Shown here: positions 53,083-62,175 of the stretch, piece after piece
Position numbering within the stretch: the first letter of the stretch is position 1
Layout of the letters: every line of letters starts with the position of its first letter
From: Chryseobacterium cucumeris
Lineage (GTDB): Bacteria; Bacteroidota; Bacteroidia; Flavobacteriales; Weeksellaceae
Assembly: GCF_001593385.1 (NCBI RefSeq)
Contig: NZ_LUVZ01000044.1
Coordinates: forward strand, 62,001-126,000
Length of the DNA stretch: 64,000 nucleotides
Direction of reading: 5' to 3'
Made by a program: the position numbers and the translations under genes
Notes under the pieces: model-generated
The model's database searches: none
What the model saw: the letters and a program-made list of their open reading frames with translations, nothing else
Told to the model about the DNA's origin: nothing

Positions 53083-54060
53083 TTATAAAAATCTTTTTTC
53101 ATAAAGATGCCAGGAGCTTATACCTACTGCAATTACCACCAACATACATACCAAAGCCATTACAAATGGATTGTAATCTTCAAACAATCCTAAAGTCTGG
53201 AAAGTCCTGATAATAGGGAAGTGGAAAATGTAGATTCCATAGGTGAAATCACCATATTTTCCAAAATTATTTAAGAATTTGAATGAATAGGCAACATACA
53301 TTACGATAACTCCGATCATCATTGGAGAAAAAAGCTGAACTTTTAAAAATAAGTCAATCCACACAGTAACGAATGCAATAATGAAAATGATATTTTTATG
53401 CTGGATAAATTTATCGAAATTAAAGTAAATCAACATTCCAGGGATAAAATAGGATAATGTTCCAGGGAGCTGTTTGGCAATCGAAATTTTATTTAAAGAT
53501 TCAAAATAATTGAGATAAATAAGTGATAAGAAGTATAGAATAACCAAACTTACATTTCTGTACTTATTATTTTTCCCGAAAAGCAAAAACAACAGAGGAA
53601 CCGCAAAATAGTAGCACATTTCTATTTTCAGTGTCCATAGGGCTCCATTCACTGCTTGATTCCCAAAAACTCCGGGAAGCCAGGGTGCCTTAAAATTTAA
53701 AAATAATGAATTCCAAAATAGGTATTTATAAACTTGTGTATTGCTGAAATATTCAGTGAAGGAATAGGTACTTACCAGGCTTAATAAAATTGCGCATAAA
53801 AAAATAACCAATAAGTAGGCGGGAACAATTCTTTTGATTCTCTTTTTTAAATAGCTTTTCAGGCTTGAAGACCTTTCATAGCTCCTTGCAATAAGAAATC
53901 CGCTCACTGCAAAAAAGCCGAAAACAGCAATTTCTATAGGGCTATGCTCAAAAATCCTGAGGTCAGGAGAAGCGCTGAGTGTGCCAAGATGTCCCAGAAA
54001 GACAATAAAGGCAAGGAGAACACGTATAAAATCAAAATTGTTTCTCGTAATATCCTGCAT
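53083..54060 (-). CDS. Acyltransferase family 3 (OafA/YrhL-like)
   Basis: A 325-residue multi-pass membrane acyltransferase. The first helix carries the catalytic His motif: RNNFDFIRVLLAFIVFLGHL, with the RxxSF-like region near SGFLIARSYERSSSLKSY. It transfers acetyl or similar groups to surface glycans. The frame is open to 54201, but a -7 element at 54078-54085 (17 nt before the ATG at 54060) and the usual short lead-in support 54060. It lies 22 bp from the family 2 transferase on the same strand. Confidence 0.85.
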   Translation of the reverse strand: MQDITRNNFDFIRVLLAFIVFLGHLGTLSASPDLRIFEHSPIEIAVFGFFAVSGFLIARSYERSSSLKSYLKKRIKRIVPAYLLVIFLCAILLSLVSTYSFTEYFSNTQVYKYLFWNSLFLNFKAPWLPGVFGNQAVNGALWTLKIEMCYYFAVPLLFLLFGKNNKYRNVSLVILYFLSLIYLNYFESLNKISIAKQLPGTLSYFIPGMLIYFNFDKFIQHKNIIFIIAFVTVWIDLFLKVQLFSPMMIGVIVMYVAYSFKFLNNFGKYGDFTYGIYIFHFPIIRTFQTLGLFEDYNPFVMALVCMLVVIAVGISSWHLYEKRFL

Positions 54061-54077
54061 TTGTATTTTGTTTCCTG

Positions 54078-54085
54078 CAAAAATA
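54078..54085 (-). promoter_or_regulatory. -7 element of the acyltransferase gene
   Basis: Minus-strand TATTTTTG (TAnnTTTG), 17 nt before the ATG at 54060. It decides against the 47-codon longer start. Confidence 0.45.
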
Positions 54086-54259
54086 ACTTTTTTAATAGAA
54101 TGAACGATGCTCATGTATTCATTATTTGTTAAATAAAGGGAAAATGGGGTGTCCCTATTTTTAAATATATATAAATAATCGTCGATGAAATAATTTTTCA
54201 TAAAAAATAGTAATATAAATCAAAAAAATTATAATTTTAGCGCTTGAAAAAATTGATCT

Positions 54260-54736
54260 ATGAAGAAATTAGCATTACTATTTGCAGGTTTATCTTTGTT
54301 TGCTGCAGCTACAGGCTGTAATAGTGACAATGATACTGTTCTGGAAGCTCCTCTTGTTGGGACATGGCAACCGTTAAAAGAAGTAGTTACCACTGTAGAA
54401 GTTGGTGAAGACCCGGTTTCTAACACGATTACTTATACAGACTGTCAGAAAAAGACAAGATGGTGGTTCAGCGTTGATTCTAAGGGAGGGAAAACGAACT
54501 GGGGAGATACTGCTACCCCTGGTCAGTGTGCTATTCTTTCAGATATAAAATTCAATTATACTTATAATAAGGAAGGGAAGGACGTTCAGATGAAAATTCA
54601 GGGAATCGTAGAGCCGCAGAATGCAAAGGTGATTACTTTGGATGCAACAACGCTCAATCTTGCGGTAAGAGAGGAGACTCAGGATCCTACTATATTTCAG
54701 ACAAGAACATATACCTTCAAGAGAGTTACTCAATAA
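54260..54736 (+). CDS. Lipocalin-like surface lipoprotein
   Basis: A 158-residue lipoprotein: signal peptide with lipobox AAATGC (Cys20), followed by NSDND, an acidic surface-export signal. The rest is a beta-rich small barrel (LVGTWQPLKEV at the start, TTLNLAVREE at the end), the pattern of lipocalin-like Bacteroidota lipoproteins; two further Cys (about 61, 84) can pair. Ligand unknown. Confidence 0.82.
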   Translation: MKKLALLFAGLSLFAAATGCNSDNDTVLEAPLVGTWQPLKEVVTTVEVGEDPVSNTITYTDCQKKTRWWFSVDSKGGKTNWGDTATPGQCAILSDIKFNYTYNKEGKDVQMKIQGIVEPQNAKVITLDATTLNLAVREETQDPTIFQTRTYTFKRVTQ

Positions 54737-54763
54737 TAGTATATACTTCAGGATATAAAACAG

Positions 54764-54789
54764 ATCTCATCTCCGGATGGGATTTTTTT
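54764..54789 (+). terminator. Terminator after the lipocalin-like gene
   Basis: ATCTCATC (54764-54771) pairs with GATGGGAT (54776-54783) with one G-T pair and is followed by seven T. Confidence 0.75.
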
Positions 54790-54846
54790 GTTGAGGTAGA
54801 ATTTGTAATTCATCATAATTTCAATTTCTATTTACTTTAAAATCAT

Positions 54847-54854
54847 TAATTTTG
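54847..54854 (+). promoter_or_regulatory. -7 element of leuS
   Basis: TAATTTTG (TAnnTTTG), 54 nt before the GTG start at 54909; -33 is AT-rich without TTTG. Confidence 0.45.
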
Positions 54855-54908
54855 TGAATCTTGACAAAAAGAAAAAATAATCAGTCTAACATATAACATA
54901 TATATCAA

Positions 54909-57722
54909 GTGTTTTACGATCATCAGCAGATAGAAAAAAAGTGGCAGAAATACTGGGAGGAAAATCAAACCTATAAAACCTCTAATAACACAGACAAACC
55001 TAAGTTTTATGTACTCGATATGTTTCCGTACCCATCAGGAGCAGGACTTCACGTAGGTCACCCGCTGGGATATATTGCATCGGATATCTATGCGAGATAC
55101 AAAAGACATCAGGGGTTTAATGTACTCCACCCGGTAGGATATGACAGCTTTGGACTTCCTGCTGAACAATATGCTATTCAGACAGGGCAGCACCCGGCTA
55201 TTACTACAGAACAAAATATCAACAGATATGAAGAGCAGCTGAGAAAAATCGGTTTCTCATTCGACTGGACCAGAGAAGTAAGAACTTCAGACGCTTCTTA
55301 TTATAAATGGACACAATGGATTTTTATCCAGTTGTATCATTCCTGGTATAATAAAAATACAGATAAGGCGGAGCCTATTGATTCTTTAATTCAGCATTTT
55401 GAAGAAAAAGGAACAGAAGGATTAAATGCCAATCAGAACGACGAATTAAATTTCACTGCAGAAGAATGGAAGAATGCTTCCGATATTGATAAAGAAGACA
55501 TCCTTTTAAACTATCGTCTTGCTTACAGAGCAGAAACCACTGTAAACTGGTGCCCTGCATTAGGAACTGTATTGGCCAACGATGAAGTAAAGGATGGAAA
55601 ATCCGAAAGAGGAGGATTCCCGGTTTTCCAGAAGAAAATGATGCAGTGGAGTATGAGAATTTCCGCATATTCTGAAAGATTATTACAGGGATTAAATACC
55701 TTAGACTGGCCGCAGCCGTTGAAAGATTCCCAGGAATACTGGATTGGGAAATCTCAGGGAGCACAGGTTCAGTTCAAAGTAGAAGGACATGACGAGACTG
55801 TTGAAGTATTTACAACAAGACCTGACACGATCTTTGGAGCAACCTTTATGGTATTGGCCCCGGAAAACCCTTTAGTGGAAACAATTACGACAGATGCTCA
55901 AAAAGTAGAAGTAGATACTTATATTGAAGAAACATCCAAGAAAACGGAGAGAGACAGAATGTCTGACGTGAAAAACGTGAGCGGAGCTTTCACAGGAAGT
56001 TATGCAATCAATCCTTTCAGCAATGAAAAAATGCCGATCTATATTTCCGACTATGTGTTGATGGGATATGGAACAGGAGCAGTAATGGCAGTTCCGGCAC
56101 ACGATGAGCGTGACCACAGATTTGCTAAGAAATTTAATCTTGAAATCAAGAAAGTGGTAGAAACGGAAGAAGATGTTCAGGAAAAATCCTTTGATTCCAA
56201 AGATTCCGTTTGTGTAAACTCTGATTTCTTAGACGGATTACATTATAATGAAGCGAAAGCAAAAATGATTTCCGAGATCGAAACGAAAGGAATCGGTCAT
56301 GGAACAACAAACTACAGACAGCGTGATGCTATTTTCTCAAGACAGCGTTATTGGGGAGAACCAGTTCCTATATATTATAAGGATGGAATGCCTTACACGT
56401 TGCCAACTTCCGCTTTACCTTTGGAACTTCCTGAAGTTGAAAAATACTTACCTACAGAAGATGGAGATCCACCATTGGGAAATGCAAAAGAATTTGCATG
56501 GGATGAAGCTAACCAGAAAGTAGTAGCTACAGATCTTATTGATGACAAAACTATTTTCCCGTTAGAATTATCTACAATGCCAGGTTGGGCAGGAAGCTCA
56601 TGGTATTTCCTTAGATACATGGATCCGAATGATGAAGAAACTTTTGTTAAAAAAGAGTTAGCAGATTATTGGGGACAGGTAGACCTATATATAGGAGGAA
56701 GCGAACATGCAACCGGTCACTTATTGTATTCCCGTTTCTGGAACATGTTCTTAAAAGACAGAGGATATATCAGCCATGATGAACCATTCCAGAAACTGAT
56801 CAATCAGGGGATGATCTTAGGAATGAGTGCATTTGTATACAGAATTGACGGCACAAATCAATATGTGTCTAAAAATTTAGCTAAAGATTACCAGACTCAG
56901 CAGATTCACGTAGACGTATCCTTATTAAAAGGAACTTCTGACGAATTGGATACAGAAGCCTTCAAAGCATGGAGACCGGATTATGCAGATGCAGAATTTA
57001 TTCTGGAAGACGGAAAATACATCACAGACCGTGAAGTAGAAAAAATGTCCAAGTCAAAATATAACGTAGTCAATCCTGACGATATCTGTGAAGAGTACGG
57101 AGCAGACGGATTAAGATTATATGAAATGTTCTTAGGACCGTTAGAACAATCCAAGCCTTGGAATACTCAAGGATTAAGCGGAGTATATGGTTTCCTTAAA
57201 AAATTCTGGAACCTGTATTTCAACGGAGACGTATTTGAAGTTTCAGACGAAGAACCTACAAAAGCGGAATACAAAGTTTTACATACCTTAATAAAGAAGG
57301 TAGTATACGATATTGAAAACTTCTCTTTCAATACTTCAGTGTCATCCTTTATGATTGCTGTAAACGAGCTTCAGAAAATAAAATGCAACAAGCGCAATAT
57401 TTTAGAACCGCTTGCCGTTATCATTTCTCCGTATGCTCCTCACATCTGTGAAGAATTGTGGAGTTTATTAGGACATGGTACATCGATAGAATTTGAAAGA
57501 TTCCCGGCATTGAATGAGGATTATCTGGTTGAAGACGAAATTGAGTATCCGGTAAGCGTAAATGGTAAAATGAAGTTCAAAATTTCACTTTCCGCTCAAT
57601 TATCTGCCAAGGAAGTAGAAGATTTGGTGATTTCTAACGAGAAAATGCAACAGATTTTGGAGGGTAAATCCCCTAAAAAAATCATTGTAGTCCCTCACCG
57701 TATTGTGAATATCGTAATTTAA
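54909..57722 (+). CDS. leuS: Leucine--tRNA ligase
   Basis: A 937-residue class I synthetase, the normal length for Bacteroidota. HIGH motif in [20 protein letters not shown] (about 39-58), editing domain with the Thr-rich loop [18 protein letters not shown] (about 298-315), KMSKS in [16 protein letters not shown] (about 714-729), and a C-terminal domain. A Glu/Asp-rich insertion at about 155-195 ([17 protein letters not shown]) is a lineage feature. The start is a GTG (GTG TTT TAC), giving [12 protein letters not shown]. Confidence 0.97.
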   Translation: MFYDHQQIEKKWQKYWEENQTYKTSNNTDKPKFYVLDMFPYPSGAGLHVGHPLGYIASDIYARYKRHQGFNVLHPVGYDSFGLPAEQYAIQTGQHPAITTEQNINRYEEQLRKIGFSFDWTREVRTSDASYYKWTQWIFIQLYHSWYNKNTDKAEPIDSLIQHFEEKGTEGLNANQNDELNFTAEEWKNASDIDKEDILLNYRLAYRAETTVNWCPALGTVLANDEVKDGKSERGGFPVFQKKMMQWSMRISAYSERLLQGLNTLDWPQPLKDSQEYWIGKSQGAQVQFKVEGHDETVEVFTTRPDTIFGATFMVLAPENPLVETITTDAQKVEVDTYIEETSKKTERDRMSDVKNVSGAFTGSYAINPFSNEKMPIYISDYVLMGYGTGAVMAVPAHDERDHRFAKKFNLEIKKVVETEEDVQEKSFDSKDSVCVNSDFLDGLHYNEAKAKMISEIETKGIGHGTTNYRQRDAIFSRQRYWGEPVPIYYKDGMPYTLPTSALPLELPEVEKYLPTEDGDPPLGNAKEFAWDEANQKVVATDLIDDKTIFPLELSTMPGWAGSSWYFLRYMDPNDEETFVKKELADYWGQVDLYIGGSEHATGHLLYSRFWNMFLKDRGYISHDEPFQKLINQGMILGMSAFVYRIDGTNQYVSKNLAKDYQTQQIHVDVSLLKGTSDELDTEAFKAWRPDYADAEFILEDGKYITDREVEKMSKSKYNVVNPDDICEEYGADGLRLYEMFLGPLEQSKPWNTQGLSGVYGFLKKFWNLYFNGDVFEVSDEEPTKAEYKVLHTLIKKVVYDIENFSFNTSVSSFMIAVNELQKIKCNKRNILEPLAVIISPYAPHICEELWSLLGHGTSIEFERFPALNEDYLVEDEIEYPVSVNGKMKFKISLSAQLSAKEVEDLVISNEKMQQILEGKSPKKIIVVPHRIVNIVI

Positions 57723-57904
57723 AAAAAAATTAACATTGGGAAATTAAAAAAAATGGGTGTCTTATTTTTATGATTTTTTAATTCAAATGTTAAATTTGGA
57801 AAAAATAAATAAAATAATTTAAAATAATTATTATTTCGAAATCGTATTAAAATTTCTTTATCAAAAAAAAGCAAAATGTTTAATTAAGACTCTTGCATTT
57901 TAAT

Positions 57905-57912
57905 TAATTTTG
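57905..57912 (+). promoter_or_regulatory. -7 element of the exbB operon
   Basis: TAATTTTG (TAnnTTTG), 50 nt before the exbB ATG; the 240-bp gap holds no gene and is very AT-rich. No TTTG stands at the best -33 spacing. Confidence 0.45.
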
Positions 57913-57962
57913 CCTTTAATTTACACCCTGTAAAATTTTAAAACAATATAATTTAGTTAAAT

Positions 57963-58826
57963 ATGGAAATGAATGTTTCAAAAAATGATGAGCAAGTAGT
58001 TGCTAGAAAGGCAGGAGGTTTAAATCCAGCTGTTATTATTCCTATTCTATTTGCTATAGGAGTATGTATTTATTTATTCGTTCTTGGTAGCCCAGGAAAC
58101 TTTAAGGATGCAGAAAAACTAGGAAGTGGTTCTGTAGCTTTTTCAAGTGTTGAAGGAAAAGACATTCACCCAGAATCGTTTTTAGGTATTATCTACAAAG
58201 GAGGGGTTATCGTACCAATCTTGATTACTTTCATGATTACTGTAATCGTTTTCTCTTTTGAAAGATATTTCGTTCTTGGTAAAGCAGCTGGAAAAGGAAA
58301 CTTAGACAACTTTGTTGTACAGGTAAGAAGCTTACTAAACCAAAACAAAATCGACGAAGCTATCGAAGAGTGTGACAGACAACAAGGTTCTGTTGGTAAC
58401 GTAGTAAAAGAAGGTCTTACTACTTATAAAGCACTTTCTCACGATACTACATTAAATAAAGAGCAGAAAATGGTAGCACTTAACAAAGCTATCGAAGAAG
58501 CTACTACTCTTGAGATGCCAATGCTTGAGAAAAACATGATGATCCTTTCTACTCTAGGTACAGTTGCAACCCTAATCGCACTACTTGGAACAGTAATCGG
58601 GATGATCAAAGCGTTCTTTGCATTAGGTTCAGGAGGTGGTACTCCAGATGCTGCTGCTCTATCTACAGGTATCTCTGAAGCCTTGATTAACACGGCATTA
58701 GGTATTGGTACTTCAGCAATCGCTATTATCCTTTATAACTTCTTTACATCTAAAATTGATGGATTAACTTACAAGATCGACGAGATCTCTATGAGTATCC
58801 AACAGTCTTTCGCTGAATTCAACTAA
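57963..58826 (+). CDS. exbB: MotA/TolQ/ExbB proton channel protein
   Basis: A 287-residue inner-membrane protein: helix 1 about 22-42, a second helix near 75-95 (FMITVIVFSFERYFVLGKAA), a cytoplasmic loop (about 100-190), then helices with the channel motif STLGTVATLIALLGTVIGM and GISEALINTALGIGTSAIAI. With ExbD it forms the motor powering TonB. First gene of exbB-exbD-exbD-tonB. Confidence 0.95.
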   Translation: MEMNVSKNDEQVVARKAGGLNPAVIIPILFAIGVCIYLFVLGSPGNFKDAEKLGSGSVAFSSVEGKDIHPESFLGIIYKGGVIVPILITFMITVIVFSFERYFVLGKAAGKGNLDNFVVQVRSLLNQNKIDEAIEECDRQQGSVGNVVKEGLTTYKALSHDTTLNKEQKMVALNKAIEEATTLEMPMLEKNMMILSTLGTVATLIALLGTVIGMIKAFFALGSGGGTPDAAALSTGISEALINTALGIGTSAIAIILYNFFTSKIDGLTYKIDEISMSIQQSFAEFN

Positions 58827-58887
58827 GAATTAGCAAGATATTTGCATTAGCAATTAAAAGAAGTTTAATTAAAAATATTTTATAATA

Positions 58888-59496
58888 ATGGCGAGAGTCA
58901 AACCTAAAAGACATGGAGTAGTAACGGACATGACCGCAATGTGTGACGTTGCGTTCCTACTTCTTACGTTCTTTATCTTGACCACTCAGTTTAAAAAACC
59001 TGACGTGGAGCAGATCAAACCGCCATCTTCAATTTCGGAAAAATTGCTTCCTGATGCTAGTTTAATGACTATCAACGCTACTCCGGACGGAAAATTCTAT
59101 TTCCAGCCAGTAGAAAATGCATCAGAAAGACTTGCTCTTTTGGATAAAATGGGACAAAAGTATGGGATTACTTTTGACAACAACCAAAAAGCTGCTTTCC
59201 AGAAAATTCAGGCAATTGGAGTTCCAATGAACCAACTTAAAGGGTATTTGGATCTGCCTGCAGATGAGCAGAAAAATTATAAGAGTCCTACAGGTATTCC
59301 TATGGACAGTACAAATAAGCAATTAATTGATTGGGTAAAAGAAAGTTTGAGCGTTAACCCTGACTACAAGTTGGCGATTAAAGGTGACGTTACAACAGAA
59401 TATCCTAAAGTTAAAAGTCTATTTGAGGGTTTAAGAGATATTGATTTTCTTAAATTTTGGTTGATTACATCACAAGAAGGTAAACCTAACGAATAA
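58888..59496 (+). CDS. exbD: ExbD-family transport protein (long form)
   Basis: A 202-residue ExbD: one helix with the channel Asp in TDMTAMCDVAFLLLTFFIL (about 12-30), then a periplasmic domain larger than in the second copy, with inserted residues at about 70-145. 61 bp after exbB. Confidence 0.93.
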   Translation: MARVKPKRHGVVTDMTAMCDVAFLLLTFFILTTQFKKPDVEQIKPPSSISEKLLPDASLMTINATPDGKFYFQPVENASERLALLDKMGQKYGITFDNNQKAAFQKIQAIGVPMNQLKGYLDLPADEQKNYKSPTGIPMDSTNKQLIDWVKESLSVNPDYKLAIKGDVTTEYPKVKSLFEGLRDIDFLKFWLITSQEGKPNE

Positions 59497-59507
59497 TATC
59501 GATAGAA

Positions 59508-60077
59508 ATGGCAGAAGTACAAGTACAAGAAAAAGGCGGCAAGGGCGGCAAGGTCCGTTCCAAGAAGCAAAACACCAGAGTCGATATGACTCCGATGGTG
59601 GACTTGGGTTTTCTATTGATTACCTTCTTTATGTTCACAACTACGTTCAGTAAACCGAACGTTATGGATTTGGGTCTTCCGGCTAAACCGAAAGATGAAA
59701 CAAAAAAACCACCTCCAACAGAAATTAAACTTTCTAACTCAATTTCTATCTTATTAGGAAAAAATAATAGAGTTTTCTGGCACCAGCAGGATGCTACATC
59801 CTTGAATGACCAAACTCTTATGGAAACTACTCTTGACAGAGAAGGAATTAGAAAAGTAATTCAGCAGGCAAAATCTAGAGCTGCAGATCAAACGAAATTT
59901 ACCGTGATCATTAAGCCAACTGACGATGCTGTATATAAGAACTTTGTTGATATTCTTGATGAAATGGCAATTACCAAAAGTGAGCAGTACGGGGTTACTG
60001 ATATCAAACCTTGGGAGAAAGCTATTTATGAGAAAAAAGTAGGAGGTGCTGCTGCACCGGCTGCTGCTACAAAGTAA
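59508..60077 (+). CDS. exbD: ExbD-family transport protein (second copy)
   Basis: A 189-residue ExbD: channel helix RVDMTPMVDLGFLLITFFMF (about 24-43), periplasmic KPNVMDLGLPAKPKDETKK and C-terminal TDIKPWEKAIYEKK. Close paralog of the orphan at 36168-36692. An 11-bp gap joins it to the first exbD. Confidence 0.94.
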   Translation: MAEVQVQEKGGKGGKVRSKKQNTRVDMTPMVDLGFLLITFFMFTTTFSKPNVMDLGLPAKPKDETKKPPPTEIKLSNSISILLGKNNRVFWHQQDATSLNDQTLMETTLDREGIRKVIQQAKSRAADQTKFTVIIKPTDDAVYKNFVDILDEMAITKSEQYGVTDIKPWEKAIYEKKVGGAAAPAAATK

Positions 60078-60106
60078 TTTAACCATAAAATTGTTATATC
60101 TAATCT

Positions 60107-60949
60107 ATGGCAGATGAAAATGTATACGGTCAGAATCTTACTTTAGACGAGATCGTATTTGAAAATAGAAACAAGGAATATGGTGCCTATGATCTTAGAC
60201 ATCAGTATCCGAGACTTTTAACAAAGTCTTTTATTATCGGAACAGCATTATTCCTTTTGGCAGCTTTGTCTCCGTTCATCTATCTTACGATTAAAAATCT
60301 TACAGCTCCGCCTAAGCAGGAAGTGAAGGCAGATCTTGTAGATATTATCGAAGAAGATCCGATTATCGAGCAGCCTAAAGAAGAAGAACCACCTCCACCA
60401 CCACCACCTCCAAAAGAAGAGGAGAAAATTGAGGTAATTCAGAACGTAGTTCCTGAGCCTGTAAAAGCTCCGAAAATTGAAACTCCACCACCACCGATTT
60501 CTAAGCAGTTGGAAACTACAACTGGTTTACAGAATCAGGAGGGGGTAAAAGCTCCGGCTTATACACCACCACCGCCGCCACCATCTACAGGTACTAAAGC
60601 TAGTACAGTAGAAGTGAAAGCGAACAACCCTAACGAGATCTATAAAGATGTTGACCAGTCTGCAGAATATCCTGGAGGTATGGGAGCATTGAGAAAGTTC
60701 TTGGGTGATAACTTTGATACTTCTTTGATGGAAGGAGGTGAAGGAACACTTAAAGCGAAGCTTAAGTTCGTTGTAGAAAAAGACGGTACTGTTTCGAATG
60801 TAACGATTGAAGAGAAATCTCCAAACGGCGACTTCAACAGTGAAGCGATGCGTGTAGTTAAGAAACTTAAAAAATGGACTCCTGCGAAAAGAAACGGGGA
60901 GAGCGTTAGATCTTACTATAGCGTACCATTTACTATGAACTTTGAATAA
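60107..60949 (+). CDS. tonB: Energy transducer TonB
   Basis: A 280-residue TonB: cytoplasmic tail (residues 1-35, with NKEYGAYDLRHQYPRLL), a membrane helix (about 38-62), a Pro/Glu/Lys-rich spacer (PPPPPPPPKEEEKIEV), then the C-terminal TonB domain from about 180, with AEYPGGMGALRKFLGDN, AKLKFVVEKDGTVSNV and KKLKKWTPAKRNGESV. Carries energy from ExbB/D to TonB-dependent receptors (such as SusC-type). Confidence 0.95.
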   Translation: MADENVYGQNLTLDEIVFENRNKEYGAYDLRHQYPRLLTKSFIIGTALFLLAALSPFIYLTIKNLTAPPKQEVKADLVDIIEEDPIIEQPKEEEPPPPPPPPKEEEKIEVIQNVVPEPVKAPKIETPPPPISKQLETTTGLQNQEGVKAPAYTPPPPPPSTGTKASTVEVKANNPNEIYKDVDQSAEYPGGMGALRKFLGDNFDTSLMEGGEGTLKAKLKFVVEKDGTVSNVTIEEKSPNGDFNSEAMRVVKKLKKWTPAKRNGESVRSYYSVPFTMNFE

Positions 60950-60973
60950 GACTTATTTATTCAAAATATAAAT

Positions 60974-61001
60974 AAAAAGAGAGGCTTATGCTTCTCTTTT
61001 T
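60974..61001 (+). terminator. Terminator after tonB
   Basis: AAAAAGAGAGGC (60974-60985) pairs with GCTTCTCTTTTT (60990-61001), one G-T pair, 4-nt loop, followed by a T-run. Confidence 0.85.
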
Positions 61002-61012
61002 ATTTTTTTTGG

Positions 61013-61020
61013 TATTTTTG
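61013..61020 (+). promoter_or_regulatory. -7 element directly before the small membrane gene (possible leaderless mRNA)
   Basis: TATTTTTG (TAnnTTTG) ends 4 nt before the first ATG (61025) and 7 nt before a second in-frame ATG (61028). Transcription starting 5-8 nt downstream would begin at or inside the start codon. Confidence 0.45.
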
Positions 61021-61024
61021 TTAC

Positions 61025-61222
61025 ATGATGTTCAATTGGTTATCCCTGGTTACGGGATTGTTTTATATCGTTTTAGGAATTGTAGTGATTGTCTACAAAT
61101 TCTTCTTTACTATTTTAGAGCCAGCTGTTGCTTATGCATTGGGAGTGGTGCTTATTATTTATGGTATTTTTAGAATTTACAGGGCGATCTCAAGAATTAA
61201 AAAATCGAGAAATGAAGAATAG
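61025..61222 (+). CDS. Small two-helix membrane protein
   Basis: A 65-residue protein with two membrane helices (about 5-26 LVTGLFYIVLGIVVIVYKFF, and about 34-52) and a basic end (RIKKSRNEE). No known domain. The following lipoprotein gene starts 11 bp inside it, so the pair is coupled. It may assist that lipoprotein or just be a small membrane structural protein. Confidence 0.75.
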   Translation: MMFNWLSLVTGLFYIVLGIVVIVYKFFFTILEPAVAYALGVVLIIYGIFRIYRAISRIKKSRNEE

Positions 61223-62084
61223 TTTCAAGCTTGCAGTAATTTTTGTATTGACTATGATGCTTGCAAGCTGCAAAAAGGAGAAAAACACTCCTTCTTATCA
61301 CAAAGGTGATCTTACAATTTTTACTGACGAATCTTTTCAAAGCGTTACAGAAGCATTAGCTGACGGCTATATGATCAACTATCCTGAGACACACATCAAA
61401 GTAGAAACCAAGAAAGAAGATTTAGGACTTCTTGATCTTTTGAAAGGAAGTGCTAAAGTGGTAGTAATGTCCAGAAATCTTAATCCTGAAGAAATAAAAA
61501 CATATGAGGAAAGAACAGATTTAAAGTTTCTTCCTGCTAAATTTGCTGCAGATGCAGTAGTTTTTGTTGTTCCTAAAGATTCTCCGAAAGAAAGTATTTC
61601 AATAGAAGAAATCAATAGCGGGTTGATGTCTGATAAAAAGGAATTTATTTTTGATGGAACGAACTCCAGTAACCTGAATTTTGTTGCTGAGAAATTAAAA
61701 AAACAGCCAAAAGACATGAAATTTTCCATTATTCCGGGAAATCAGAAGATTATAGAGGAGTTAGGAAAATATCCCGATAAAATAGGCGTTATTGGATTGA
61801 ATACTTTTAGCCGTCCTTATGATAAAACGTCTGAAAAATTGAGAGAGATGGTGAAGATTCTTCCTGTGGTTGAGAAAGGAAAATTATACAATGCGGATTT
61901 TGAAGGACTTCGTACAATGAAATATCCGTTTACAAGAGTGCTTTATTTCCTGATTAACGAGGGTAATTTTAATATTGCCAATGGATTTATAAGATTTTCA
62001 TGTACCCATTTAGGTCAAAAAATTGTACAGAAAGAAGGGTTGCAACCTTATAATATTTATAAGAGAGAAGTGCAGATGCGTTAA
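61212..62084 (+). CDS. PstS-like phosphate/oxyanion-binding lipoprotein
   Basis: A 290-residue lipoprotein: lipobox TMMLASC with the Cys followed by KKEKN (basic, so likely periplasm-side). The body is a type II periplasmic binding fold of the PBP/PstS class (ESFQSVTEALADGYMINYPE, then VVVMSRNLNPEEIK and FDGTNSSNLNFVAEK). No pstC, pstA or pstB is in the window. I use the start at 61212 (MKNSFKLAVIFVLTMMLAS); the frame is open to 61128, but that part overlaps the small membrane gene. Confidence 0.87.
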   Translation: MKNSFKLAVIFVLTMMLASCKKEKNTPSYHKGDLTIFTDESFQSVTEALADGYMINYPETHIKVETKKEDLGLLDLLKGSAKVVVMSRNLNPEEIKTYEERTDLKFLPAKFAADAVVFVVPKDSPKESISIEEINSGLMSDKKEFIFDGTNSSNLNFVAEKLKKQPKDMKFSIIPGNQKIIEELGKYPDKIGVIGLNTFSRPYDKTSEKLREMVKILPVVEKGKLYNADFEGLRTMKYPFTRVLYFLINEGNFNIANGFIRFSCTHLGQKIVQKEGLQPYNIYKREVQMR

Positions 62085-62175
62085 AAAATATTAAATTCAC
62101 AATTTATCCTCATTAAAAATTTTGATTTGGTCTGAAAATTGTGTAGAATAAAACTCAATTATTTGAAAATATAAA

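Noticed and set aside
61128-61211. Longer start for the PstS-like gene
   Set aside because: It would run through the coding region of the small membrane protein and lose the clean lipoprotein signal at 61212.
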